Assembly: GCA_003611875.1 (NCBI GenBank)
Contig: RAYY01000038.1
Coordinates: 1 to 43,519, forward strand
From: a bacterium D16-56
GTDB lineage: Bacteria > Bacillota > Clostridia > Lachnospirales > Lachnospiraceae
Reading direction: 5' to 3'
DNA: 43,519 nt
This document shows, piece after piece, positions 1 through 6,265 of this stretch. Position numbers and translations under genes: made by a program. The notes beneath the pieces are model-generated. The model did no database searches, had not been told where the DNA came from, and saw nothing but the letters and a program-made list of their open reading frames with translations. Position 1 is the stretch's first letter. Each line of letters starts with the position of its first letter.

Positions 1-185
1 GTATCAAAAGTTGAGACTTAACTTTTAATACCCATGATAGAAATATAGTCTATTGTCACACATTTTGCCGCAATAGTCGAGGTACGCACTATCTACCGTT
101 TACATTTGATATCTCGAATATTATCTCTACTGTTATCCATTTTTTATCTTTCCAGAACCATCATATGATATCTTCAGCCCACCTC
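1..185. other. AT-rich non-coding left edge
   Basis: I see no convincing coding sequence here. The first 31 bases form an imperfect hairpin (AAAGTT paired with AACTTT inside GTAT/ATAC ends). The stretch lies beyond the terminator of the neighbouring cassette and may belong to the next transcription unit to the left. No spoVAD-like coding sequence is visible, although spoVAD normally follows spoVAC. Confidence 0.4.
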
Positions 186-227
186 AAAAAAGCAGGCTAA
201 TGAATTATTTCATCCATCATCCTGCTT
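186..227 (-). terminator. Probable terminator of the DUF3791/DUF3990 cassette
   Basis: Read on the minus strand, AAGCAGG pairs with CCTGCTT and is followed by a run of T. The loop holds a second small stem (ATGAA with TTCAT). It lies downstream of the last cassette gene and of the spoVAC tail copy, so it would close that transcript. Confidence 0.55.
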
Positions 228-271
228 ATAAAATCAACTACCATATTAATTTCTATTTTTCTATCAGCTTA

Positions 272-379
272 TCAAATAACTCCAAGCACCCCTCCAACCC
301 AATAAACCACTCCAAGCACCCAGCTTGCCAAAATCCCATAAAGTATCACCGGCCCCGCAATGGTAAAGATCTTACACCC
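272..379 (-). pseudogene. Duplicated 3' end of spoVAC (35 codons plus stop)
   Basis: This stretch matches the end of the intact spoVAC gene (1993-2100): 99 of 106 aligned bases are identical from 274-379. Read on the minus strand it keeps the spoVAC frame, ends in its own stop (TGA instead of TAG), and differs from the SpoVAC C terminus by one visible residue (Met to Leu). There is no start codon or upstream spoVAC sequence. It is therefore a severed tail, and it abuts the stop of the last cassette gene on its other side. It was probably left when the cassette entered or recombined at the spoVA locus. Confidence 0.85.
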
Positions 380-388
380 CTTCTACAT

Positions 389-637
389 TTATTCCGCATT
401 TATAAATCTATACAATGTCTCTTTCCCCTTATCGCATTCTATCTCACAGCACTGAATCAGGAACTCATTTGGTTCCAAAAAAAGCCGGGTATCTGTATCA
501 AGCAACAGTTCATATAATTCCATCTCCATAAGTCGCTGGTACGCTTCTTCTTCTAACACACTATATTTCTTCATCAAAAATTTACTTAGAGCAACTACAC
601 ACAGACCGATTGTCGTTTCAATTTTACTCTCCTTCAC
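389..637 (-). CDS. Small DUF3791-like protein, probable antitoxin-side partner
   Basis: An 82-residue acidic, helical protein starting with GTG, with a GGAG ribosome binding site about eight bases upstream. The start lies four bases after the stop of the DUF3990 gene, so the two are co-transcribed and probably coupled. Its pattern (helix, a conserved Leu/Tyr core, acidic tail) resembles DUF3791 proteins, which commonly flank DUF3990 genes. The match is weaker than for the first DUF3791 gene at 1177. By position and size it could be an antitoxin or accessory factor of the DUF3990 protein. That role is inferred from gene order only. Confidence 0.6.
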   Translation of the reverse strand: MKESKIETTIGLCVVALSKFLMKKYSVLEEEAYQRLMEMELYELLLDTDTRLFLEPNEFLIQCCEIECDKGKETLYRFINAE

Positions 638-641
638 AATA

Positions 642-1193
642 TTATCTCCAATCTACTTCTTTCATACTCTTTATTACATGATCCACAACTTCCTGTTTCC
701 CAATAAAATACTGGATTCCTAAATTCTCTGTCTCCAAATTGTTCAGGAGAATCCTTTTTGCTTCAATAGAATCAACTGCTCCATACAGGCCATCCCAATA
801 TGTTTTCAGACACAACATGGTATCATCATCCGCTGTGGGGCCAATTACCATATCATAATCATGCGGTGTTCCTCCCTTTTCTCTGCACATGAGAACAAAA
901 TCTAGCCAATTCTCATCTGCCTGTTCGAAACATCTTATCTTTAAAGTTTTAACTGCCAAAGCATCCAATTCAATTTGATAAAGATGTTCTGTAAAATCAG
1001 AGGCCCTTTTATTCCTGCTTCGCCTGACTGCCTCTTTATACTTTTTATGCATCATACCTATTGCCTGACTGCGGGAAACAGCCATATAAAACCCTTTTCC
1101 AAAATCTTTCCTTCCTTCTCCCTGATTTATATCAATTTCCTCAATGGTGGCGATTGTCCCATGATATAAGACATATTTAAGATTCCGATACAT
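642..1193 (-). CDS. DUF3990 family protein, probable ADP-ribosyltransferase-fold toxin
   Basis: A 183-residue protein with the DUF3990 signature near its N terminus: Tyr-His-Gly-Thr at about residues 9-12, then Asp-Phe-Gly-Lys-Gly-Phe-Tyr at about 31-37, followed by a helix. To my knowledge this family is grouped with ADP-ribosyltransferase-like folds. It is usually encoded between small DUF3791 genes, an arrangement typical of toxin-antitoxin loci. A GGAGGAGGTGG ribosome binding site precedes the ATG, and the start overlaps the stop of the upstream DUF3791 gene by 17 bases. The substrate is unknown. The toxin role is an inference from family and context. Confidence 0.8.
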   Translation of the reverse strand: MYRNLKYVLYHGTIATIEEIDINQGEGRKDFGKGFYMAVSRSQAIGMMHKKYKEAVRRSRNKRASDFTEHLYQIELDALAVKTLKIRCFEQADENWLDFVLMCREKGGTPHDYDMVIGPTADDDTMLCLKTYWDGLYGAVDSIEAKRILLNNLETENLGIQYFIGKQEVVDHVIKSMKEVDWR

Positions 1194-1389
1194 ATTGATC
1201 CACCTCCTCCACCATTTCTGTCTCTGTCATACTATCAAAAACATCCGGGCATTCTGAAATATAGTTTAAAATTTTATATTTCTTATCTAACTGTAAATAC
1301 TCCTGCCTGGACAGACCATATTTTTTACGATAGTTTTCTGTCACTAGATACATTAAAAATATTGTATTATTTAGCCTTTTTTCCGACAT
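1177..1389 (-). CDS. DUF3791 family small protein
   Basis: A small protein of about 70 residues, first gene of the DUF3791-DUF3990-DUF3791 set. The pattern of an N-terminal helix containing a Tyr-Leu-Val-Thr core, a central Gly-Leu-Ser and a C-terminal acidic helix fits DUF3791. I prefer the ATG at 1389 because GAGGAG lies nine bases upstream of it. The ATG at 1398 directly abuts that site. The gene overlaps the DUF3990 gene, which suggests stoichiometric co-expression as in toxin-antitoxin pairs. Confidence 0.7.
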   Translation of the reverse strand: MSEKRLNNTIFLMYLVTENYRKKYGLSRQEYLQLDKKYKILNYISECPDVFDSMTETEMVEEVDQYVSES

Positions 1390-1522
1390 AAAATCCATCT
1401 CCTCTCTTTAAATCTGATGCTTTTCAGAAAGGCCGCCTTATACTTTATTTACCTCTTTGTGGTTATCCTCTCTAATTCCAAATACTCATTTCCGGTATGT
1501 TTAATATTATTTAACTCAAACT

Positions 1523-1744
1523 TCACACTTGGATAAGTGCCTGCTCACCAGGTGCATAGAAAAAATCTATGTGCGAAGTTTGAGTTATAAATTGAAGTTT
1601 ATCCATACGTTCCATGATATCCTGTTCTTCCGGAAGCAATACCTGAAACGTCTGATCTTTTCTTCGTTCATCCATAATGTAAGTATGACCTTGATAAGAC
1701 GAGCAATACTTTAATAAATCATCAATCTTTTCCTTTATATTCAT
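1523..1744 (-). CDS. Hypothetical 73-residue protein, first gene of the cassette
   Basis: I do not recognise this protein. It is 73 residues, charged at the N terminus and hydrophobic/aromatic near the C terminus, with no membrane segment or Cys motif. An AGGGG site lies close to the ATG. It is the first gene after the cassette promoter at 1873-1901, with about 125 non-coding bases between it and the DUF3791 gene. It sits within the block bounded by spoVAC and its copied tail, so it probably arrived with the DUF3791/DUF3990 genes. Confidence 0.5.
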   Translation of the reverse strand: MNIKEKIDDLLKYCSSYQGHTYIMDERRKDQTFQVLLPEEQDIMERMDKLQFITQTSHIDFFYAPGEQALIQV

Positions 1745-1872
1745 AAACCCCTCACTATTACAAAAAATCTTGCACTGTTTTGACAGATTTTTTCTAATTA
1801 TGCCACATTTGAAAAGTTATTACGGTTCTCCAACAGATTTTCTCTTCTTGGTCAAGCTCTCATTCTTTCTTA

Positions 1873-1901
1873 ATTATAGTCTATAAAAAGTAAAAATACA
1901 A
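1873..1901 (-). promoter_or_regulatory. Sigma-A type promoter of the cassette
   Basis: On the minus strand, TTGTAT and a perfect TATAAT are separated by 17 bases. The -35 box overlaps the T-run of the spoVAC terminator. The four-gene cassette can therefore be expressed in vegetative cells independently of the sporulation operon. Confidence 0.65.
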
Positions 1902-1944
1902 TAAAAACAGAGTAATGAACCACTTTACTCATTCACCACTCTGT
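1901..1944 (-). terminator. Rho-independent terminator of the spoVA operon
   Basis: On the minus-strand RNA a 13-bp stem (ACAGAGUGGUGAA with UUCAUUACUCUGU, two G-U pairs) is followed by UUUUUAUUG. It lies about 50 bases after the spoVAC stop. The operon thus ends at spoVAC rather than continuing into spoVAD. Confidence 0.8.
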
Positions 1945-1992
1945 CTATAGAACTTACTACTGAATTATCCTCTCACTTCTCTTCTGTTTCTG

Positions 1993-2448
1993 CTAAATAA
2001 CCCCCATCACTCCCCCAACCCAATAAACCACACCAAGCACCCAGCTTGCCAAAATCCCATAAAGTATCACCGGCCCCGCAATAGTAAAGATCTTACACCC
2101 GATCCCAAACACCTGTCCCTCCGCCTTATACTCAATCGCCGGCGCCACCACCGAATTTGCAAACCCGGTAATCGGTACCAAAGCCCCGGCGCCGCCCCAC
2201 TTCACAATCTTAGGATACACATTCATTCCCGTCAGCACCACACTCAAAAGAATCAGTTCCAGCTGTGTCCAGGTCATTGCCGTTTCCTTTTCCATCCCCC
2301 AAAGATTCATCATACTCATTGTTGAAATCTGTCCCAACAGGCAGATCGTTCCGCCCGTCACAAACGCCCGAAGCATATCAGCTCCCATAGGATGAGTCGG
2401 TGTAATTTTCTTCACATATTTATCATATTCCTGTTTATTCAATTCCAT
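1993..2448 (-). CDS. spoVAC: Stage V sporulation protein AC
   Basis: A 151-residue integral membrane protein matching SpoVAC in length and in its core segment (Ile-Leu-Leu-Ser...Leu-Thr-Gly, Pro-Ile-Thr-Gly-Phe-Ala-Asn-Ser). In Bacillus, SpoVAC acts as a mechanosensitive channel component of the SpoVA complex that moves dipicolinic acid into the forespore and releases it on germination. Several hydrophobic segments are visible, and the short N terminus is charged. It is separated from spoVAB by an unusual gap of over 400 bp with G-rich repeats. A terminator follows it, and spoVAD and spoVAE, the usual next genes, are missing. Its last 35 codons occur again at 272-379. Confidence 0.95.
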   Translation of the reverse strand: MELNKQEYDKYVKKITPTHPMGADMLRAFVTGGTICLLGQISTMSMMNLWGMEKETAMTWTQLELILLSVVLTGMNVYPKIVKWGGAGALVPITGFANSVVAPAIEYKAEGQVFGIGCKIFTIAGPVILYGILASWVLGVVYWVGGVMGVI

Positions 2449-2580
2449 AATGTACGCTCCTTGTATATTTCAAAACCAATTTATGGCCTCTGTGTCATGT
2501 CTTTTCCCATTTTCCACAAGATGCTGACCTGTCTTTTCCATTTCTCACTTAGCCATTTCTCGCTCTGTCATTTCTATTTT

Positions 2581-2715
2581 TCTAAACTTCATTTTTCTAA
2601 ATTCTCTTTCCCTAAATTCTCTTTCCCTAAACCCTCTTTCCCTAAACCCCCTGTCCCTAAATTCCCTTTCCCTAAACCCCCTGTCCCTAAACCCTCTTTC
2701 CCTAAACTCCCTTTC
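2581..2715. repeat. Nine tandem 15-bp repeats between spoVAB and spoVAC
   Basis: Consecutive 15-base units of the form CCTAAAYYCYCTTTC run from 2581 to 2715, with variants at the YY and CTGTC positions. On the minus strand, which is the sense strand of the spoVA operon, they become repeated GGGTTTAGGG and GGGAAAG blocks. GGG tracts with loops of 3-7 bases fit a G-quadruplex pattern. No minus-strand frame through them is open for long. The rest of 2449-2884 is pyrimidine-rich on the plus strand and holds no gene. Confidence 0.85.
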
Positions 2716-2884
2716 CCAAATCTCATCTCCTCTATTCTAATCCTTTATCTTCTTCCCCACTCTCCTTTTCATCATCCTCCCGCCCCACTCTCATTTTCCT
2801 CCTTCCCCATCCCTTCCCTATTTACGCTGCCTTTCCCACCTTTACTCATAATACTGCACCTCTCTAACAGAAAATCCCAAATTC

Positions 2885-3388
2885 TCAAATACACATCCCT
2901 TTATAAAAATAAACCAAAGCCCCTGCCAGCTTTCCCAATGCTACGGAAAGGATTACATACTGCAGTCCCACTGCCAATCCAATCCGTCTGTTTAAAACCG
3001 GCACTGCTTTCAATGTCTCTGCAAGAGACATTACAAGGCATCCTACAAAAATCCCTGCTGAAAGTCCAAAAATTCCCAATATAAACGTTCCCCCAAACCA
3101 AATAGGAATCGGAAGCTCATAAAGGTCAGACACATTTCCCAAAATTCCGCCCAAAATAATAAAAGTTTCATAAAGCAAAATGCGTTTGGTGCCGGTTCTG
3201 CCCATGATCCGGGGGAAGACACCAATGATAGCCAAAAACGCAAATACCCCTGCCGCTATCGTTCCTCCTGCGCTTAATCCGATAAATCCCAACACGGATG
3301 CCTGCCACCAGGGCAATCCCATAATGTTTGACGCTGCCTGAATGCAGGGTGTTCCCATTGCTCCTGCTATCATTTCACTGAATATCAA
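2885..3388 (-). CDS. spoVAB: Stage V sporulation protein AB
   Basis: A membrane protein of about 167 residues with the SpoVAB pattern: a Gly-rich first membrane segment, then Gly-Val-Phe-Pro-Arg before a basic stretch, then Tyr-Glu...Ile-Leu-Gly-Gly. In Bacillus it is an inner forespore membrane part of the dipicolinate transport complex. I chose a TTG start at 3388 because AAAGGAG lies seven bases upstream, inside the end of spoVAA. An ATG at 3409 has no such site. The usual Bacillus length is about 140, so the N terminus is slightly long. The gene overlaps spoVAA by 14 bases. Confidence 0.9.
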   Translation of the reverse strand: MIFSEMIAGAMGTPCIQAASNIMGLPWWQASVLGFIGLSAGGTIAAGVFAFLAIIGVFPRIMGRTGTKRILLYETFIILGGILGNVSDLYELPIPIWFGGTFILGIFGLSAGIFVGCLVMSLAETLKAVPVLNRRIGLAVGLQYVILSVALGKLAGALVYFYKGMCI

Positions 3389-4010
3389 TTCCCTGCTCCT
3401 TTCTCCCATCGTTTTGGATCAGGGTTTTACTTATATTGTCTTCATACAGTCTCATTTCCACCTCTAAGGGAGTTGGGTCTGTGCTAAGCTTCCATTTGGC
3501 AAAATGATTGAAAAACACAGTAATTCCAAGAGCCAGACCGATAGAATAGGTTAGATCCAGGATTGTGGTTCCCTGGGCTTCAGACCCTGTTACCAGTCGG
3601 TAAAGCTCTTTAAATACATCCCGCACATTGGCATCATTATTAAAAGTCATAATGGCAAATGCCGCTCCACAAAAGCAGACTACACAGACAAAAAGCGTTT
3701 TCGTCCACTGCCAAAAATATCTTGGCTTCCTGGGCCGCTGATAATCAATGATATATTCCACCTTACCTACATTATTTACGGAAACAGAGGGATCCACTGC
3801 TTCCAGCTTTTCGATCACGTCCAGGGCATTTTCCACATATCGTCTGCATCTGTCTTCTGTAATATGTTTTAATTTTACACATTCACATTTATTCTGGATG
3901 TTGGTATCACTGCAGTACAGTTTAGCCACATCCCTCACAAACACATCCTTTGTGTGAACCTCCGTGATTTCCGACAAATTTAAATAGACTGTATTCGTTT
4001 TGCTGCTCAA
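3375..4010 (-). CDS. spoVAA: Stage V sporulation protein AA
   Basis: A 211-residue protein matching SpoVAA in its conserved C-terminal half: Ala-Ile-Met-Thr-Phe with Asn-Asp-Ala, Val-Arg-Asp-Val, Leu...Val-Thr-Gly, Tyr-Ser-Ile-Gly-Leu, and Phe-Phe-Asn-His-Phe followed by Pro-Thr-Pro-Leu-Glu-Val-Glu-Met. Two membrane segments lie in that half and a soluble domain lies before them. The start is a TTG at 4010 with GGGAGGTGG just upstream. This TTG overlaps the stop of the preceding 49-codon gene (TTGA), which implies translational coupling. Length agrees with the Bacillus protein (about 206). The longer in-frame extension to 4112 lacks a ribosome binding site and is unlike the family. Confidence 0.93.
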   Translation of the reverse strand: MSSKTNTVYLNLSEITEVHTKDVFVRDVAKLYCSDTNIQNKCECVKLKHITEDRCRRYVENALDVIEKLEAVDPSVSVNNVGKVEYIIDYQRPRKPRYFWQWTKTLFVCVVCFCGAAFAIMTFNNDANVRDVFKELYRLVTGSEAQGTTILDLTYSIGLALGITVFFNHFAKWKLSTDPTPLEVEMRLYEDNISKTLIQNDGRKEQGIDIQ

Positions 4011-4156
4011 AGCGCCACCTCCCACGCCTGATTTACCAAGGTTCCCCTTGGCTCCTGCCTGACATTGCCGAACAGACAGTACCATGCGATCAGGGCTGCT
4101 ATTGACAGGCACAAAAATATGGCCACTATCCCGATTAATTGTTTCAAAAAGTCCAT
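4007..4156 (-). CDS. 49-residue single-pass membrane protein between sigF and spoVAA
   Basis: A short gene with AAGGATG about eight bases before its ATG. The product starts with a few charged residues, then a hydrophobic segment of about 20 residues (roughly 8-28), then a short polar tail ending Trp-Glu-Val-Ala-Leu. Its stop overlaps the TTG start of spoVAA, and the end of the gene encodes the spoVAA ribosome binding site. I do not recognise it by name. Its position suggests a small sporulation membrane protein expressed with spoVAA, but it may serve only to couple translation. Confidence 0.6.
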   Translation of the reverse strand: MDFLKQLIGIVAIFLCLSIAALIAWYCLFGNVRQEPRGTLVNQAWEVAL

Positions 4157-4278
4157 ATGCTCACATCCTTTCAAACATGTCTCCAGAGCATGCCTGAAAA
4201 ACCAGGTGCTTCCCTTTGGCGCAAATCTGCTGTACTTTGAACACAAGCCATTTTTCAGACACGCTTTAGTATGTGTCA

Positions 4279-4998
4279 TCATGAACCTAGATATTCTCTC
4301 ATCTTCCTAAGAATCCTTTTTTCCAGCCGAGAGACCTGAACTTGGGAAATATTTAAATCTGCGGCAATCTGACTTTGTGTCTCATTTTCAAAATAGCGGC
4401 GCATAATAATTTCCCGATCCTTCTGGGAAAGCTGCTCTAAAAGCTGTTTTAACACGATCTTATTTAAAAGCTCCTCCTGCTGTTCGTGCTCATCTGGCAG
4501 CTTGTCCAGCAGCCGCAGATTTTGATCCTCGCCAGAACCTACGGTTCTGTAGATAGACTCCACCTCAACAGACGCCTCCATGGATGCCGCTACCTCCTCA
4601 CGACTGACCCCGGCCCGCATGGCAAGCTCCTCAAGCCCCGGCTCCCTGCCCAGCTCCCATATCATCTTCTCCCGAATACTGCTGACCTTCATCCCCAGCT
4701 CCTTTAAGGAACGACTTACCTTGATCATGCCGTCATCCCGCAGGAAGCGTTTGATCTCGCCGGTTATCATTGGAACTGCATAAGTAGAAAATTTCACGTC
4801 AAATTCCAAATTAAATTTGTCAATCGCTTTAATCAGCCCAATACATCCGATCTGATACAAATCCTCCAGCTCATGACCCCTTCCGGCAAACCGGCGCACA
4901 ATGCTCCATACTAATCCTACATTGTCCAACACCAGCTGTTCTCTGGCGTTCTGGTCTCCTTCATGGGCAAGCTGAATCAATTTTGTGGTTTCCTCCAT
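4279..4998 (-). CDS. sigF: RNA polymerase sporulation sigma factor SigF
   Basis: A 239-residue sigma-70 family protein. Region 2 contains Asp-Leu-Tyr-Gln-Ile-Gly-Cys-Ile-Gly-Leu and Phe-Ser-Thr-Tyr-Ala-Val-Pro-Met-Ile. Region 4 near the C terminus contains the Gln-Ser-Gln-Ile-Ala helix-turn-helix. Gene order (after spoIIAB, before spoVA) identifies it as sigma F, the first forespore-specific sigma factor. It is held inactive by SpoIIAB and freed by SpoIIAA. It starts six bases after spoIIAB, with AGGTG upstream. It should drive expression of the spoVA genes indirectly through sigma G. Confidence 0.96.
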   Translation of the reverse strand: MEETTKLIQLAHEGDQNAREQLVLDNVGLVWSIVRRFAGRGHELEDLYQIGCIGLIKAIDKFNLEFDVKFSTYAVPMITGEIKRFLRDDGMIKVSRSLKELGMKVSSIREKMIWELGREPGLEELAMRAGVSREEVAASMEASVEVESIYRTVGSGEDQNLRLLDKLPDEHEQQEELLNKIVLKQLLEQLSQKDREIIMRRYFENETQSQIAADLNISQVQVSRLEKRILRKMREYLGS

Positions 4999-5004
4999 GC
5001 TCTG

Positions 5005-5421
5005 TCACCTGCCGATTTTCTTTTTCATGGTCACCAATGTTCCCCGCCCAGGTTCTGATTCCACCAGCACCTGATCCATAAAGGCTTCCATAAAGGAAAA
5101 TCCCATACCAGAGCGCTCGCCGGATTTATCGGTGGTATACATAGGCTCCATTGCCTTTTTCACATCGCGGATTCCCACTCCTGTATCCCGAACCAGCACG
5201 GTCAGCTCTTGTTCCTCTGCCTGCAGCTCCATATAAATGATTCCTTCCCCTTCCTGATATCCGTGAATTACCGCATTTGTCACTGCCTCTGAAACAGCCG
5301 TCTTCACATCATCCAACTCCTCCAGAGTCGGATCCAGACGACTCATAAAAACAGCCGTCACCACTCGTGCCAGCTCCTCATTTTTTGATAAACTTTCAAT
5401 CTCCATCCGAAAACGTTCCAT
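5005..5421 (-). CDS. spoIIAB: Anti-sigma F factor, serine kinase
   Basis: A 138-residue GHKL-fold kinase. The N box is seen as Glu-Ala-Val-Thr-Asn-Ala (residues 45-50), the G1 box as Asp-Thr-Gly-Val-Gly-Ile, and the G2 box as Gly-Met-Gly-Phe. It binds and inhibits SigF in the predivisional cell and phosphorylates SpoIIAA. It is followed six bases later by sigF, but is separated from spoIIAA by 256 bases, which is unlike the tight spoIIAA-spoIIAB junction of Bacillus. Confidence 0.96.
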   Translation of the reverse strand: MERFRMEIESLSKNEELARVVTAVFMSRLDPTLEELDDVKTAVSEAVTNAVIHGYQEGEGIIYMELQAEEQELTVLVRDTGVGIRDVKKAMEPMYTTDKSGERSGMGFSFMEAFMDQVLVESEPGRGTLVTMKKKIGR

Positions 5422-5677
5422 CTTCTCTTATCCTCCAACAGCGCACAAGCTGCGCCATAAATTAATCTGTTCCAACATCACCGGAAAACCATCTGATTTT
5501 TCCCTGTCTGTCATATAAGGTCAGCAGCAGCAATCCTAATCTGAACAAGCCAGAACCAAAATTTTGCCATTTTGCGCAGGAAATCGTCCATCAGCGCCTA
5601 ACCAGCTGCTGCTCCCAATCCTTTGGAAAATACGCATGCTCTTGGATATCACATGCGGGTATCACATGCTGTGCCAC
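5422..5677 (-). other. Unusual 256-bp gap between spoIIAA and spoIIAB
   Basis: No convincing gene. A direct repeat GCATGTGATA occurs twice just after the spoIIAA stop. A 26-codon open frame exists on the minus strand (from about 5586 down to 5507) but has no clear ribosome binding site. I see no strong terminator or sigma-A promoter. Confidence 0.4.
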
Positions 5678-6016
5678 CTATCCAATCAGTGCTTCTTCCC
5701 TGGTATTGTAATGCTTCATCAGCCTGGTAATTCCTCCTATAGTAAGAATCCTTTGTACCCGGTCATTAACCCCATACAGCGCCACCTTTCCCCCGTTGGC
5801 TGCCATCTGCTTATACCGGTTTATTAGAATCCCGATTCCGGAAGAATCCATAAACTCTGTTTTGGAAAAATCAAAAACCACACGACTAATATAGTTTTCT
5901 GCCATAAGCAGATCTGTTTCATATTTTAAATTTCTACAGTTATGATGATCCAGCTCCTTAGGCATGTGAATAAGCAATACCTGTCCCCGCGCCTCATAAA
6001 TAAATGATTGTTCCAT
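5678..6016 (-). CDS. spoIIAA: Anti-sigma F factor antagonist
   Basis: A 112-residue STAS-domain protein. The phosphorylation site Met-Asp-Ser-Ser-Gly is present, with Ser58 aligned to the residue phosphorylated by SpoIIAB and dephosphorylated by SpoIIE. Unphosphorylated SpoIIAA releases sigma F in the forespore. AAGGAG precedes the ATG. It opens the spoIIA operon. A terminator of the upstream unit lies 160 bases before it, so the promoter should lie in 6017-6170, but I could not identify a sigma H site with confidence. Confidence 0.95.
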   Translation of the reverse strand: MEQSFIYEARGQVLLIHMPKELDHHNCRNLKYETDLLMAENYISRVVFDFSKTEFMDSSGIGILINRYKQMAANGGKVALYGVNDRVQRILTIGGITRLMKHYNTREEALIG

Positions 6017-6176
6017 TGCCTTTTTGCTCCTTCCCTGACTTTGTTCCTGTTCTGTTTACATTTATCGGATCGTGGACCAATCGCTGTGCCTTTTATCCTG
6101 AATAATTAATATACAGCTGTCATTTGCTTAAGAACTGTCACGAAATGACTTATGATACCTCTTGTTTGCAAACAGC

Positions 6177-6215
6177 AAAAAAAGATACAGCAAGCATCCT
6201 CTCTTGTTGTATCTT
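6177..6215 (-). terminator. Terminator after the TPR membrane protein gene
   Basis: On the minus strand a 13-bp stem (AAGATACAACAAG with CTTGCTGTATCTT, one G-U pair) is followed by seven T. It separates the folC-TPR operon from the spoIIA operon. Confidence 0.85.
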
Positions 6216-6265
6216 CTTTCCTTTATCTGATGGTAAATTTTGACGGATTCCAAATCCGGTCTGCC

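Noticed and set aside
2581-2715. CRISPR-like array
   Set aside because: Units are contiguous 15-mers without spacers, so this is a simple tandem repeat.
2392-3084. A 230-codon plus-strand frame with Lys-Phe-Ser-Phe-Pro repeats
   Set aside because: It overlaps spoVAB and spoVAC on the opposite strand, and its repeats come from the 15-bp array. It lacks a ribosome binding site and protein-like composition.
3375-4112. Longer spoVAA start (ATG at 4112)
   Set aside because: It would overlap the 49-codon gene, has no ribosome binding site, and adds 34 residues not seen in the family. The TTG at 4010 has a strong site.
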